7,295 nucleotides of DNA from Acetofilamentum sp. (GTDB taxonomy: Bacteria; Bacteroidota; Bacteroidia; Bacteroidales; JAADGE01), in NCBI GenBank assembly GCA_020720705.1, contig DYOJ01000114.1:1-7295 (forward strand). The letters run 5' to 3'. Shown in pieces: positions 1 to 6,911 of this stretch (position 1 is its first letter; every line of letters begins with the position of its first letter). The notes under the pieces were generated by a model. That model was not told the DNA's origin, ran no database searches, and worked only from the letters and a program-made list of their open reading frames with translations. The position numbers and the translations under genes are program-made.

Positions 1-2
1 AA

Positions 3-101
3 GCTTTCAACTTTATGACTTTTTATACTGAACTCTTTAATAAAAAAACTTTTCGGAGCGGACTCATAAAAGAAAATGGTGTAATAATTGTAGATAGTTA
101 A
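3..101 (+). CDS. possible C-terminal end of an upstream gene (partial, unrecognised)
   Basis: Frame 3 is open from the window edge to a TAA at 99-101 and encodes 32 residues that end in GLIKENGVIIVDS. The other two forward frames close within the first 31 bases. The residue mix is protein-like, with aromatic and hydrophobic residues spaced as in a helix followed by a short strand. An open stretch this short in AT-rich DNA can still occur by chance. If it is real, its stop lies only 18 bases before the ATG of the SUMF1-like lipoprotein gene, which would suggest co-transcription. No family can be assigned from this fragment. Confidence 0.35.
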   Translation, partial: AFNFMTFYTELFNKKTFRSGLIKENGVIIVDS

Positions 102-119
102 GAAAATAGATAGTTGAAA

Positions 120-935
120 ATGAAAAAAAAGGTCGTATTAATTGTTGCAATATTACAAATTTTAATATCGTGCAGTTCGGCTCAAAAAGCAATAAGAACG
201 GTTGTAGTAGAAAGCGGTTCGTTTATCATGGGAAGTAACGATAAAACATTCCCCGATGAAAATCCGGCACACAGTATTACGGTAAACGCATTTTATATGT
301 CTCAATATGAAATACTTTACGATGATTATTGGGCATTTTGCAAAGCTGCCGGCTATCCCGAACCCTCGGGAAAATTCGGATACCCTGTTACAAATATTTC
401 ATGGGAGCATGCCGTAATGCTCTGCAATTGGCTCAGCGGACGAGACGGCTTTGACCACGCCTACACCATAGATAGGGATGACAAAAAAAAGTATTTCTCT
501 GCAACTTGCGATCTTACCAAAAACGGCTACCGACTGCCAACCGAGGCGGAGTGGGAATATGCAGCTCGAGGGGGACACCGTTCAAAAAATTCAAAGTTCA
601 GCGGCAGTAACAGCCCCTATTTTTCAGCTTGGTTCGTTGAAAATTCTCCGAATATTGACAAAAAACCCGGCGAGATGCGACCAAACGAAGTGGGTATTTA
701 CGACATGAGCGGAAATATCGAAGAATGGTGTTGGGATATTTACGACGAAAAATATTATGCCAAAAGCGAAAAAATAAATCCCAAAGGACCTAAAAGCGGA
801 ACGTCCCGAGTAGTCAGAGGCGGTAGCAGAAGAAATAAAATGGAATACATTGGTGTTACAAGACGTCAATTCAAAGCCCCGACCGAGCGAGACATGTACC
901 TCGGTTTCCGTGCAGTCAGGACCAAAACCGACTAA
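120..935 (+). CDS. SUMF1/formylglycine-generating-enzyme-fold lipoprotein lacking the catalytic cysteines
   Basis: The product is 271 residues long. An in-frame TTG lies two codons upstream at 114, but the ATG at 120 gives a standard MKKK lipoprotein signal and is preferred. A hydrophobic stretch (about residues 5-17) ends in a lipobox, L15-I16-S17-C18, so the mature protein should be anchored in the envelope by a lipidated Cys18. No acidic run follows the cysteine, so surface export is not indicated. The rest is one SUMF1/FGE-sulfatase domain. It starts with VESGSFIMGS (about 30-39), then PVTNISWEHAVMLCNWLS (89-106), RLPTEAEWEYAARGG (138-152), NEVGIYDMSGNIEEW (189-203), RVVRGGS (230-236) and GFRAVR (262-267). 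True FGE has two active-site cysteines, at +3 and +8 after the serine of GGS; here those places are Asn239 and Ile244. It therefore should not oxidise sulfatase cysteines. Known non-catalytic relatives include the gliding/T9SS lipoproteins GldK and GldJ, but those are much longer. The partner and role are unknown. No Shine-Dalgarno sequence or promoter is evident upstream. Confidence 0.9.
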   Translation: MKKKVVLIVAILQILISCSSAQKAIRTVVVESGSFIMGSNDKTFPDENPAHSITVNAFYMSQYEILYDDYWAFCKAAGYPEPSGKFGYPVTNISWEHAVMLCNWLSGRDGFDHAYTIDRDDKKKYFSATCDLTKNGYRLPTEAEWEYAARGGHRSKNSKFSGSNSPYFSAWFVENSPNIDKKPGEMRPNEVGIYDMSGNIEEWCWDIYDEKYYAKSEKINPKGPKSGTSRVVRGGSRRNKMEYIGVTRRQFKAPTERDMYLGFRAVRTKTD

Positions 936-1256
936 CCAAACTGTCGAATGTTGTCGAATATCCGTATTTATGTGTTTTTGATACGTTTTATTTTCAAAAA
1001 TTAAATAATAATCATACCTTGCAATGAATTGGAAATTGAAAGAAAAAATCTGATTTACGGTTTACGGTTACGAGTTTATCTTGATTTATATATTTGATTG
1101 ACTTACAACAGAATATCAAAAAAATAAATTCGTTCTAAATAAACTTTTTCATATACATTCCTCAAAAAATATGTTATGACTACTATACAATTTTCGGGTA
1201 TAGGTTGAGATTTCGAATTACAGTAATTCACTGATAATCTACTACTTGTATGTATT

Positions 1257-1494
1257 TAGTGTTTGTAAGAAAACTCATAACACATTGAAAAACTTAATTT
1301 TACAGAGATATTTCGATTTGAATGTTTTAAGAAATTCGATTGAAAAACAGTGGAAATTCGATTGAAACTAAATAAAAACAATGAATGACTACTTTTTGAC
1401 CATTGAATGACCACTAAATGACAAAACATTCGATTGAAAAAATGACTATAATACACATAATATCAAATATTTACACGTTTTCTTACAACCACTA
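1257..1494. mobile_element. candidate MITE-like element with 18-nt imperfect terminal inverted repeats
   Basis: TAGTGTTTGTAAGAAAAC at 1257-1274 matches the reverse complement of 1477-1494 at 17 of 18 positions; the innermost 12 bases (1263-1274 against 1477-1488) are a perfect match. The enclosed region is AT-rich and has no transposase. TATTT occurs at both outer edges (1253-1257 and 1493-1497), as a target duplication would, but it overlaps the outermost repeat bases and could be chance in such AT-rich DNA. The size of about 238 bp, the terminal repeats and the lack of coding capacity fit a miniature inverted-repeat transposable element. No family can be named. The alternative is a coincidental or regulatory inverted repeat. 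Confidence 0.45.
1312..1440. repeat. cluster of short ATTCGATTGAAA direct repeats
   Basis: GAAATTCGATTGAAA occurs exactly at 1331-1345 and 1353-1367, a 22-bp step. ATTCGATTGAAA recurs at 1428-1439, and a degenerate copy, TTCGATTTGAA, lies at 1312-1322, about 23 bp before the first exact copy. Related GAATGAC/AAATGAC words fill the gap between the second and third exact copies (1383-1389, 1405-1411, 1416-1422, 1441-1447). All copies lie inside the inverted-repeat pair at 1257-1494. A 22-23 bp step is close to two helical turns, so tandem protein-binding sites are possible. Degenerate internal repeats of a mobile element are equally possible. Confidence 0.5.
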
Positions 1495-1659
1495 TTTAAA
1501 CTATCAACTTTAAACTATAAACAGAATAAACGTATCAAGTGCCTTACAATCAAATTTTTGAAACACAATAAACCCTCACATTAAACCGTAAACAGTATAT
1601 CACTGCTAAACGGGTAAATAATATTGAGTTTTCATACAAACACAAAATATCCCGACAAG

Positions 1660-4600
1660 ATGAAGCAGACATTATTCAACCTCACGATTGCTGTGCTTTT
1701 CAGTATCGTATCTTCACAAACTATTTACAGTCAAGAAGATAAAAAGATTGACAAACCATTTACTCAAGTAGCATCTGCATTAAAATTCCGAAGTCTCGGT
1801 CCGGCACACGCCTCCGGACGAATTGCAGATATTGAGGTAAATCCGAACAATCATTCCGAATATTACCTTGCTGTTGCAATGGGAAATGTTTGGAAAACAA
1901 CCAATTCCGGAATCACTTTTGAGCCGATTTTTGACACTTACGGCTCGTATTCCACTTCCGATGTTGCTATTGACCCGCGTAATACGAACGAACTATGGGT
2001 GGGAACAGGCGAGTATAACAGCCAAAGGGCTATCGGATACGGAGATGGTGTGTATCTGTCGAAAGACGGCGGAAAAAGTTTTAAAAATGTCGGCTTACAA
2101 AATTCCGAACACATCGGTCGCATTGTGATTGACCCGCGAAATTCCGATGTTTATGTTGCGGCACAAGGTCCGCTATGGGGAGACGGAGGCGAACGCGGCT
2201 TATACAAAACATCCGACAAAGGCACAACTTGGAAAAAAATATTGGACATCAGCGCACAAACCGGAATCACCGATATTGTGATAGACCCGAGAAACCCCGA
2301 TGTGCTCTATTGTGCAAGTTATCAACGCAGAAGACATGTATTTACACTAATTAACGGCGGACCGGAATCAGCAATCTATAAATCGGAAGATGCCGGAGCA
2401 ACTTGGCAGAAAATTACGAGCGGCTTGCCTTCGGGGGACATTGGTCGGATAGGTTTAGCAATATCTCCCGTGAATCCCGATTATGTTTATGCCGTGATTG
2501 AAGCAAGTGAAAAAAACGGTGGTTTTTATCGAAGCACAGACCGAGGCGAATCTTGGACCAAACAAAGCGACTACACGTCTGAAAGTGCACAATATTACAA
2601 TCGAATATTTTGCGACCCGGCAGACGAAAATAAAGTTTTTGCGGTGGACACATACACCAAATACAGCACAGACGGCGGAAAAACTTGGCAAACGTTACCC
2701 TTGGAACTCAAACATGTGGACGACCACGCCCTTTGGATTGACCCGAGCGACACCAATCACCTGATTATCGGATGCGACGGCGGGGTGTATGAATCCTTCG
2801 ATATGGGAACAAAATGGCGACACACATCAAACCTGCCGGTTACTCAATATTACAGAGTCTCAATTGATAACACAGAGCCGTTCTATAATTTATGCGCCGG
2901 CACACAAGACAATAACAGCATGACCGGACCTTCTCAAAACGTCAGCGATTACGGTATTACAAACTACGAATGGACTACAACCTTAGGCGGAGACGGTTTC
3001 TTCTCGGCTTTCGACCCCGATGATGCAAATATTATTTATACCGAATATCAATACGGAGGCTTGGCACGCTTTGACAAACGTTCGGGCGAACATATCTACA
3101 TTATACCCGAAGCTCCGGAAGGAGAAGCCTACAGATGGAATTGGAACGCTCCGATGATGGTTAGCTCGCACAAAGGAACTCGGCTGTACTTTGCGGCAAA
3201 TAAGCTGTTCCGCAGCGAAAACAGAGGAAATTCGTGGGAAGTTATCAGCCCGGATTTAACCCGACAAATTGACCGTAACCAATTGAAAGTGATGGGAAAA
3301 CTTCAATCACCCGAAGCCGTTGCCAAAAACGCATCCACTTCGTTGTTCGGAACTATCGTTTCAATTGCCGAATCACCAAAAAATGAAAACCTGTTAATTG
3401 TCGGAACAGACGACGGATTGATTCAAATTACGAATGACGGCGGAAAAACTTGGACTAAAATTGAAAAATTCACAAGCGTTCCGGAAACAACTTATGTGAG
3501 TTGCATTGTAGCCTCACAACACGACGAAAATACGGTCTTCGCCTCCTTTGATGCTCGTAAAAATAACGATTTAAAACCATACATTTTAAAAAGCACTGAC
3601 AAAGGAAAGACTTGGACATCAATCAGTTCCGACCTTCCTAAACGAGGAACGGTCTATTCGATAGCCGAAGACCATATCAATAAAAACATACTTTTTGTCG
3701 GAACAGAGTTTGGGGTATTTGTTACCAACGATGCCGGAAAATCTTGGCATCAGCTCAAAAACGGACTCCCGACAATCGCAATTATGGATATTAAAATTCA
3801 CAAAAAACAAGACGATTTGATTCTTGCTACATTCGGTCGCGGTCTGTATATTTTGGATGATTATGCTCCCTTGCGTGAAGTTTCAGATTCATTCTCCGAA
3901 CGAAACGCTCACATTTTCACCGTTAAAGATGCCTTAATGTTCATACAAACCGATGCCTTATACGGACAGGGTGCGACCTATTTTGCCGGACAAAATCCGG
4001 AATACGGGGCCGTATTTACTATTTTTTTGAATGAAGAATCAAAAAGCAAGAAACAACTCAGAAAAGATGCCGAAAAAAATGCACAAAAAGAAGGAAAAGA
4101 CATTACCTATCCGACCGAAGACGAATTACGTGCCGAAGACGACGAACGCGCACCGTATTTAATTTTAACGATAGCCGAACAATCCGGAAAAATAATCCGT
4201 AGAATACAAGCACCTGCAACAAAAGGAGTTCAGCGAGTAACTTGGGGCTTACGAAGTTTTAATCAAAATCCGATAACTGCTGAATTATCCGAACCTCACA
4301 ATTCTCAAAAAAGCGGAATGCCCGTTCTACCGGGCACATACACCGTAACTTTATCCAAAGTTGTTGCCGGAATAGAAACAACTTTATCAGAAGCTGTAAC
4401 TTTTAACACTGTTCCGCTCAATATGGCAACCTTGCCCGCTTCGGACAAAAAATCATTGGCTGAATTTCAAACTGATGCCGCTAAAGTTTACGCCGCCTCC
4501 ACTGCGGTCGGAAATTATTTGCACAACTTAGAAGTTAAAACAGGGGCTGTCCGTACAGCTTTATTAAATGCACCTACAAATACTTCTGCCGATATCGCAC

Positions 4601-4911
4601 TTGCCGACAAGTATTTACAAACCATAAAACAATTGCGCAGAAAATTATACGGAGACGAAACTATCGCAAAACGCAACGGTAATCAGCCTCCCTCAATATC
4701 CGACCGATTAAGTTCGTCTGTTTACGGATTGTGGAACAGCACCTCCGCCCCAACACAAACCATGCGAGATAATTTAAAACTTGGTCGTGAGCAACTCAAA
4801 AAGCTCATTTCAGAAATAAAAACCCTTGAAAATGAGATAAATATACTTGAATCGCGCGCGCAAAAAGCCGGAGCACCGCTCACTCCGGGCATTTTACCCG
4901 ATATTGACTAA
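1660..4911 (+). CDS. exported Asp-box (BNR/sortilin-like) beta-propeller protein
   Basis: The product is 1083 residues long. The frame is open from a TTG at 1624, but the ATG at 1660 is the likely start because a typical signal peptide begins there: MKQ, a hydrophobic core (about residues 5-19), and a cleavage region around IYS-QED (24/25). The protein is therefore probably secreted or periplasmic. It carries eleven Asp-box motifs (S/T-x-D/N-x-G-x-x-W/F) at about residues 80, 134, 184, 242, 292, 336, 379, 519, 591, 645 and 689. Examples are STDGGKTW, STDRGESW and TNDAGKSW. The gap between 386 and 519 suggests two propellers. The GRGLYILDDYAPLR stretch (726-739) closes the second. A highly charged insert follows (about 791-830), then a small beta domain like the FlgD/Ig fold (about 832-918, with LPGTYTVTL at 890-898), and a helical tail (about 930-1070). 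This resembles the large Bacteroidota proteins often labelled glycosyl hydrolase or VPS10/sortilin-like, for which enzyme activity is mostly unproven. I see no catalytic motif and no T9SS sorting tail. A terminator follows the stop. Confidence 0.9.
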   Translation: MKQTLFNLTIAVLFSIVSSQTIYSQEDKKIDKPFTQVASALKFRSLGPAHASGRIADIEVNPNNHSEYYLAVAMGNVWKTTNSGITFEPIFDTYGSYSTSDVAIDPRNTNELWVGTGEYNSQRAIGYGDGVYLSKDGGKSFKNVGLQNSEHIGRIVIDPRNSDVYVAAQGPLWGDGGERGLYKTSDKGTTWKKILDISAQTGITDIVIDPRNPDVLYCASYQRRRHVFTLINGGPESAIYKSEDAGATWQKITSGLPSGDIGRIGLAISPVNPDYVYAVIEASEKNGGFYRSTDRGESWTKQSDYTSESAQYYNRIFCDPADENKVFAVDTYTKYSTDGGKTWQTLPLELKHVDDHALWIDPSDTNHLIIGCDGGVYESFDMGTKWRHTSNLPVTQYYRVSIDNTEPFYNLCAGTQDNNSMTGPSQNVSDYGITNYEWTTTLGGDGFFSAFDPDDANIIYTEYQYGGLARFDKRSGEHIYIIPEAPEGEAYRWNWNAPMMVSSHKGTRLYFAANKLFRSENRGNSWEVISPDLTRQIDRNQLKVMGKLQSPEAVAKNASTSLFGTIVSIAESPKNENLLIVGTDDGLIQITNDGGKTWTKIEKFTSVPETTYVSCIVASQHDENTVFASFDARKNNDLKPYILKSTDKGKTWTSISSDLPKRGTVYSIAEDHINKNILFVGTEFGVFVTNDAGKSWHQLKNGLPTIAIMDIKIHKKQDDLILATFGRGLYILDDYAPLREVSDSFSERNAHIFTVKDALMFIQTDALYGQGATYFAGQNPEYGAVFTIFLNEESKSKKQLRKDAEKNAQKEGKDITYPTEDELRAEDDERAPYLILTIAEQSGKIIRRIQAPATKGVQRVTWGLRSFNQNPITAELSEPHNSQKSGMPVLPGTYTVTLSKVVAGIETTLSEAVTFNTVPLNMATLPASDKKSLAEFQTDAAKVYAASTAVGNYLHNLEVKTGAVRTALLNAPTNTSADIALADKYLQTIKQLRRKLYGDETIAKRNGNQPPSISDRLSSSVYGLWNSTSAPTQTMRDNLKLGREQLKKLISEIKTLENEINILESRAQKAGAPLTPGILPDID

Positions 4912-4934
4912 AACACAAATTTAATCAATAATGT

Positions 4935-4966
4935 AACACCTCCCATAAACTTGTGAGGTGTTTTTT
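4935..4966 (+). terminator. intrinsic terminator of the propeller gene
   Basis: AACACCTC (4935-4942) pairs perfectly with GAGGTGTT (4955-4962). Two further inner pairs (4944-4945 with 4952-4953) are possible across one mismatch, leaving a 6-nt loop. The 3' arm runs directly into six T residues (4961-4966). It begins 24 bases after the stop codon at 4909-4911, which fits a rho-independent terminator that separates the propeller gene from the SPFH gene. Confidence 0.9.
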
Positions 4967-5122
4967 ATCACAAAGCATTGGATTTCAATTGATATGCAAG
5001 TGAAAAGTCTATTTTGAAATTTTTGAGATTTTTTAACCGAAACCCGCACTGTCGCCAATTTTTTTTTCGTTTTTAAAATTAATTGCTGCGTTAAAATGTT
5101 TCACAAAAAACAATTCTTATGT

Positions 5123-5153
5123 TTTGATATTGTATAAAAATTCCGTACCTTTG
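5123..5153 (+). promoter_or_regulatory. Bacteroidota-type sigma-ABfr promoter of the SPFH gene
   Basis: TTTG at 5123-5126 is followed after 19 bases by TACCTTTG at 5146-5153. This matches the Bacteroidota primary promoter consensus (TTTG at -33, TAnnTTTG at -7) in every defined base and in spacing. Transcription should start near 5158-5162, giving a leader of about 64 nt before the ATG at 5224. The terminator at 4935-4966 lies upstream, so this gene has its own transcript. Confidence 0.85.
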
Positions 5154-5163
5154 GAAAAGTTTA

Positions 5164-5185
5164 CGACTCGACACAGAACGAGTTG
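5164..5185 (+). promoter_or_regulatory. hairpin at the 5' end of the SPFH transcript
   Basis: CGACTCG (5164-5170) can pair with CGAGTTG (5179-5185) through six Watson-Crick pairs and one G-T wobble around the 8-nt loop ACACAGAA. It would lie within the first few nucleotides of the transcript predicted from the promoter at 5123-5153. Such a structure could stabilise the 5' end, but no regulatory ligand or riboswitch class is recognisable. Confidence 0.4.
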
Positions 5186-5223
5186 ATTCACGAATTGTTA
5201 TACATCGAACATTGCAAAAAAAA

Positions 5224-6819
5224 ATGGAAAAGAGAAAATCTGCCGCAAATATTTTTATGGAACAGCAAGAGATTGCCGAAAAAGAAGATTCAATCGTAGC
5301 TCAAAATCAGATACAGTCATTTGAGCACAACATGTCGGAAGGCAGAAGCGGGATGCCGCCGCAAGCAAAACTGAAAGCAAAACCACGAAATCTGAACTTT
5401 GTAAATATAAAGTCATCGGAGGAATTACAACTCGAAAAAGAAGCTATCAAGGTGCGCATCACGGGTTTTGGTTTTCGAAAAAAAGTGATTGTGCCGCCCA
5501 ACGCTTATGTCGTGCATACGCGTATCGGTCGTAAAGAGCCGATAACCATCGGTTTGGGCGTATCATTTCGATACAATCCGAACAAAGATGCCTACATGGT
5601 TGTTCCTGCGGCAATGCAAACTATAGGAGTTGTAGCTAATTGCATTACAAAAGAAAAACAGGGTATCAATATTCTTGCCTACTTGCAATGGCAGATAGAT
5701 AATTTTGCGGTTGCATACAAAAAATTAGATTTTTCGGAACTTCGAGACCCGCTCGGTATCGTGAACGCACAACTCCGCGAGCAAGCCGAAGCTGCCATTA
5801 AAGACAAAATCGCCACCATGAGCGTGGAAGAAGTTTTGACTGATAAAGCCCCGATTATTAAAGAATTAACCGGCAGATTGAAACACGTTGCCGAAGGACA
5901 AGGCGATGATAACGGTAAAGCAGATGACGGTTTGGGCATTAAAATCACAACTGTTCAAATTCGTGAAGCAATTGTAAGCTCCGAATCGTTGTGGACTGAC
6001 CTGCAAAGCCCGTTCCGCAACGAACAGCGCAAAAAATCGAGATTCAGTTACTTGGAAACCGAAAATGAAATCAGGCAAAAAGAGCTTCAAAGCAAACTGC
6101 TCAACGAAACCGAAGCCACTAAAACAAATTTGGAAATAGAACTGTTGCAACAGAAAAAACTTACGGAAACAACCGAATTAAAGTATAAAGAAGAAGCTCA
6201 GCGTTTCACCAAACAACAAGAAAACATACAATTAACAACTAAACTCAAAGAACAAACCGACCTACACGAAAAGGAATCTGCCGACAGACTCAAGGCAAAA
6301 GAAAATGAGATTAGATACAAACGCGAATTGGAAGATATCACAATCCAAACAGCCTTAGATGAGTCTAAGTTGAAAGCCGAAGTTGTGAAAATAGAGCAAG
6401 AAACGCAATTGGTGAAACTAAATGCAGAATTAAATCTGCTCGAAGAAAATCGCCGAATTGAACAGGAAAAACTCCGATACACCGCAATTCTGGAAAAACA
6501 AAAAGCAGAGCAAGATTCTGTTTTACAAATAGAAGCCGATAAACGCAAATTAGAAGAAGAATTTGAACAAACCAAAGTTGACCTTGAACGCAAGCGAATG
6601 GAAATTCAAAATCTGAAAAATAATCAAGTCTTGTTAAGTGAGCTAATCAAAGAATTGCCTCAAATAGCCTCTCAAATGCCAAAACCCGACGAGTTACGAA
6701 TACTACAAACCGGACAAGAAGATAGCGTGTTGAACGCGCTGACATCATTTATCTCTAAAATCTCAACTGTCGGAGAATCTTTGGGTATCAATCTGTTTAC
6801 AAAAACGAACACAGAATAA
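5224..6819 (+). CDS. soluble SPFH/band-7 domain protein with a long coiled coil
   Basis: The product is 531 residues long. An in-frame TTG at 5212 exists, but the ATG at 5224 is preferred; it follows an A-rich stretch without a Shine-Dalgarno sequence. The N-terminal ~65 residues are polar and have no signal peptide or membrane helix, so the protein is predicted to be cytoplasmic. An SPFH/band-7 (flotillin/stomatin-like) domain spans about 70-260. It contains VIVPPNAYVVHTRIGRKEP (88-106), the conserved-looking block ITIGLGVSFRYNP (107-119), NAQLREQAEAAIKDKIATMS (181-200), VEEVLTDKAPIIKELTGRL (201-219) and GLGIKITTVQIREAIVSS (236-253). Residues about 265-470 are rich in E, K, Q and L in heptad-like order and should form one long coiled coil. 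A shorter tail (471-531) ends in a hydrophobic/Ser-Thr segment. SPFH proteins usually assemble as rings or cages on membranes; without an anchor, this one would need a partner or would form a cytosolic assembly. The function is unknown. It has its own promoter and faces the T9SS cargo gene tail to tail. Confidence 0.9.
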   Translation: MEKRKSAANIFMEQQEIAEKEDSIVAQNQIQSFEHNMSEGRSGMPPQAKLKAKPRNLNFVNIKSSEELQLEKEAIKVRITGFGFRKKVIVPPNAYVVHTRIGRKEPITIGLGVSFRYNPNKDAYMVVPAAMQTIGVVANCITKEKQGINILAYLQWQIDNFAVAYKKLDFSELRDPLGIVNAQLREQAEAAIKDKIATMSVEEVLTDKAPIIKELTGRLKHVAEGQGDDNGKADDGLGIKITTVQIREAIVSSESLWTDLQSPFRNEQRKKSRFSYLETENEIRQKELQSKLLNETEATKTNLEIELLQQKKLTETTELKYKEEAQRFTKQQENIQLTTKLKEQTDLHEKESADRLKAKENEIRYKRELEDITIQTALDESKLKAEVVKIEQETQLVKLNAELNLLEENRRIEQEKLRYTAILEKQKAEQDSVLQIEADKRKLEEEFEQTKVDLERKRMEIQNLKNNQVLLSELIKELPQIASQMPKPDELRILQTGQEDSVLNALTSFISKISTVGESLGINLFTKTNTE

Positions 6820-6840
6820 ACAACCTAAGCCCGGCTGAAT

Positions 6841-6865
6841 GAAAGCGTCCGCGCTAAACTTTTTT
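6841..6865 (+). terminator. weak possible terminator after the SPFH gene
   Basis: AGCG (6844-6847) pairs with CGCT (6852-6855) around TCCG, and six T residues follow at 6860-6865 after AAAC. The stem is only four GC-rich pairs and is set back from the T-run, so termination here is uncertain. A wider pairing of CCGGC (6831-6835) with GCCGG (6874-6878) could enclose it. The palindromes further downstream may contribute instead. Confidence 0.3.
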
Positions 6866-6911
6866 ATCTCAACGCCGGCATAAAATTTTAAGTTCGTAAA
6901 ATAGATTGAAT

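Larger units (their letters stand above)
936..1659. other. long AT-rich intergenic region
   Basis: These 724 bases contain no credible gene on either strand. Just after the lipoprotein stop there is a short direct repeat, TGTCGAAT at 942-949 and 952-959, but no hairpin with a T-run that would serve as a terminator. TTTACGG is repeated in tandem at 1054-1067. The middle holds the inverted-repeat pair and the ATTCGATTGAAA cluster annotated separately. I could not find a TTTG/TAnnTTTG promoter with proper spacing before the propeller gene, so its promoter position is unknown. The leader just before ATG 1660 has no clear ribosome binding site. Confidence 0.8.

Noticed and set aside
3..101. CHAT or caspase-like protease end for the left-edge fragment
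   Set aside because: A FMTFYTELF stretch is faintly similar to such C-termini, but 32 residues without a catalytic motif cannot support the call.
114..119. TTG start of the lipoprotein, and likewise TTG starts at 1624 and 5212
   Set aside because: In each case an in-frame ATG a few codons downstream gives a better N-terminus (lipoprotein signal, Sec signal peptide, or A-rich leader before ATG).
624..869. minus-strand and alternate-frame open stretches inside the three large genes (for example 624-869, 2414-2691, 5679-6150, 6198-6593)
   Set aside because: They lie wholly or largely opposite well-supported coding sequence, have biased composition mirroring it (such as Ser/Cys-rich antisense of the coiled coil), and show no domain.
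1054..1067. TTTACGG tandem pair as a functional repeat
   Set aside because: Two copies of a 7-mer in AT-rich DNA are within chance; no further copies follow in order.
1256..1456. 66-codon minus-strand open frame across the intergenic repeats
   Set aside because: It starts with GTG, has no ribosome binding site, and its F/S/N-rich sequence simply reads through the ATTCGATTGAAA repeats; no domain is visible.
1530..1560. promoter for the propeller gene at AATTTTTG (1553-1560)
   Set aside because: The -7 element has a mismatch in TA and no TTTG lies at the right distance upstream.
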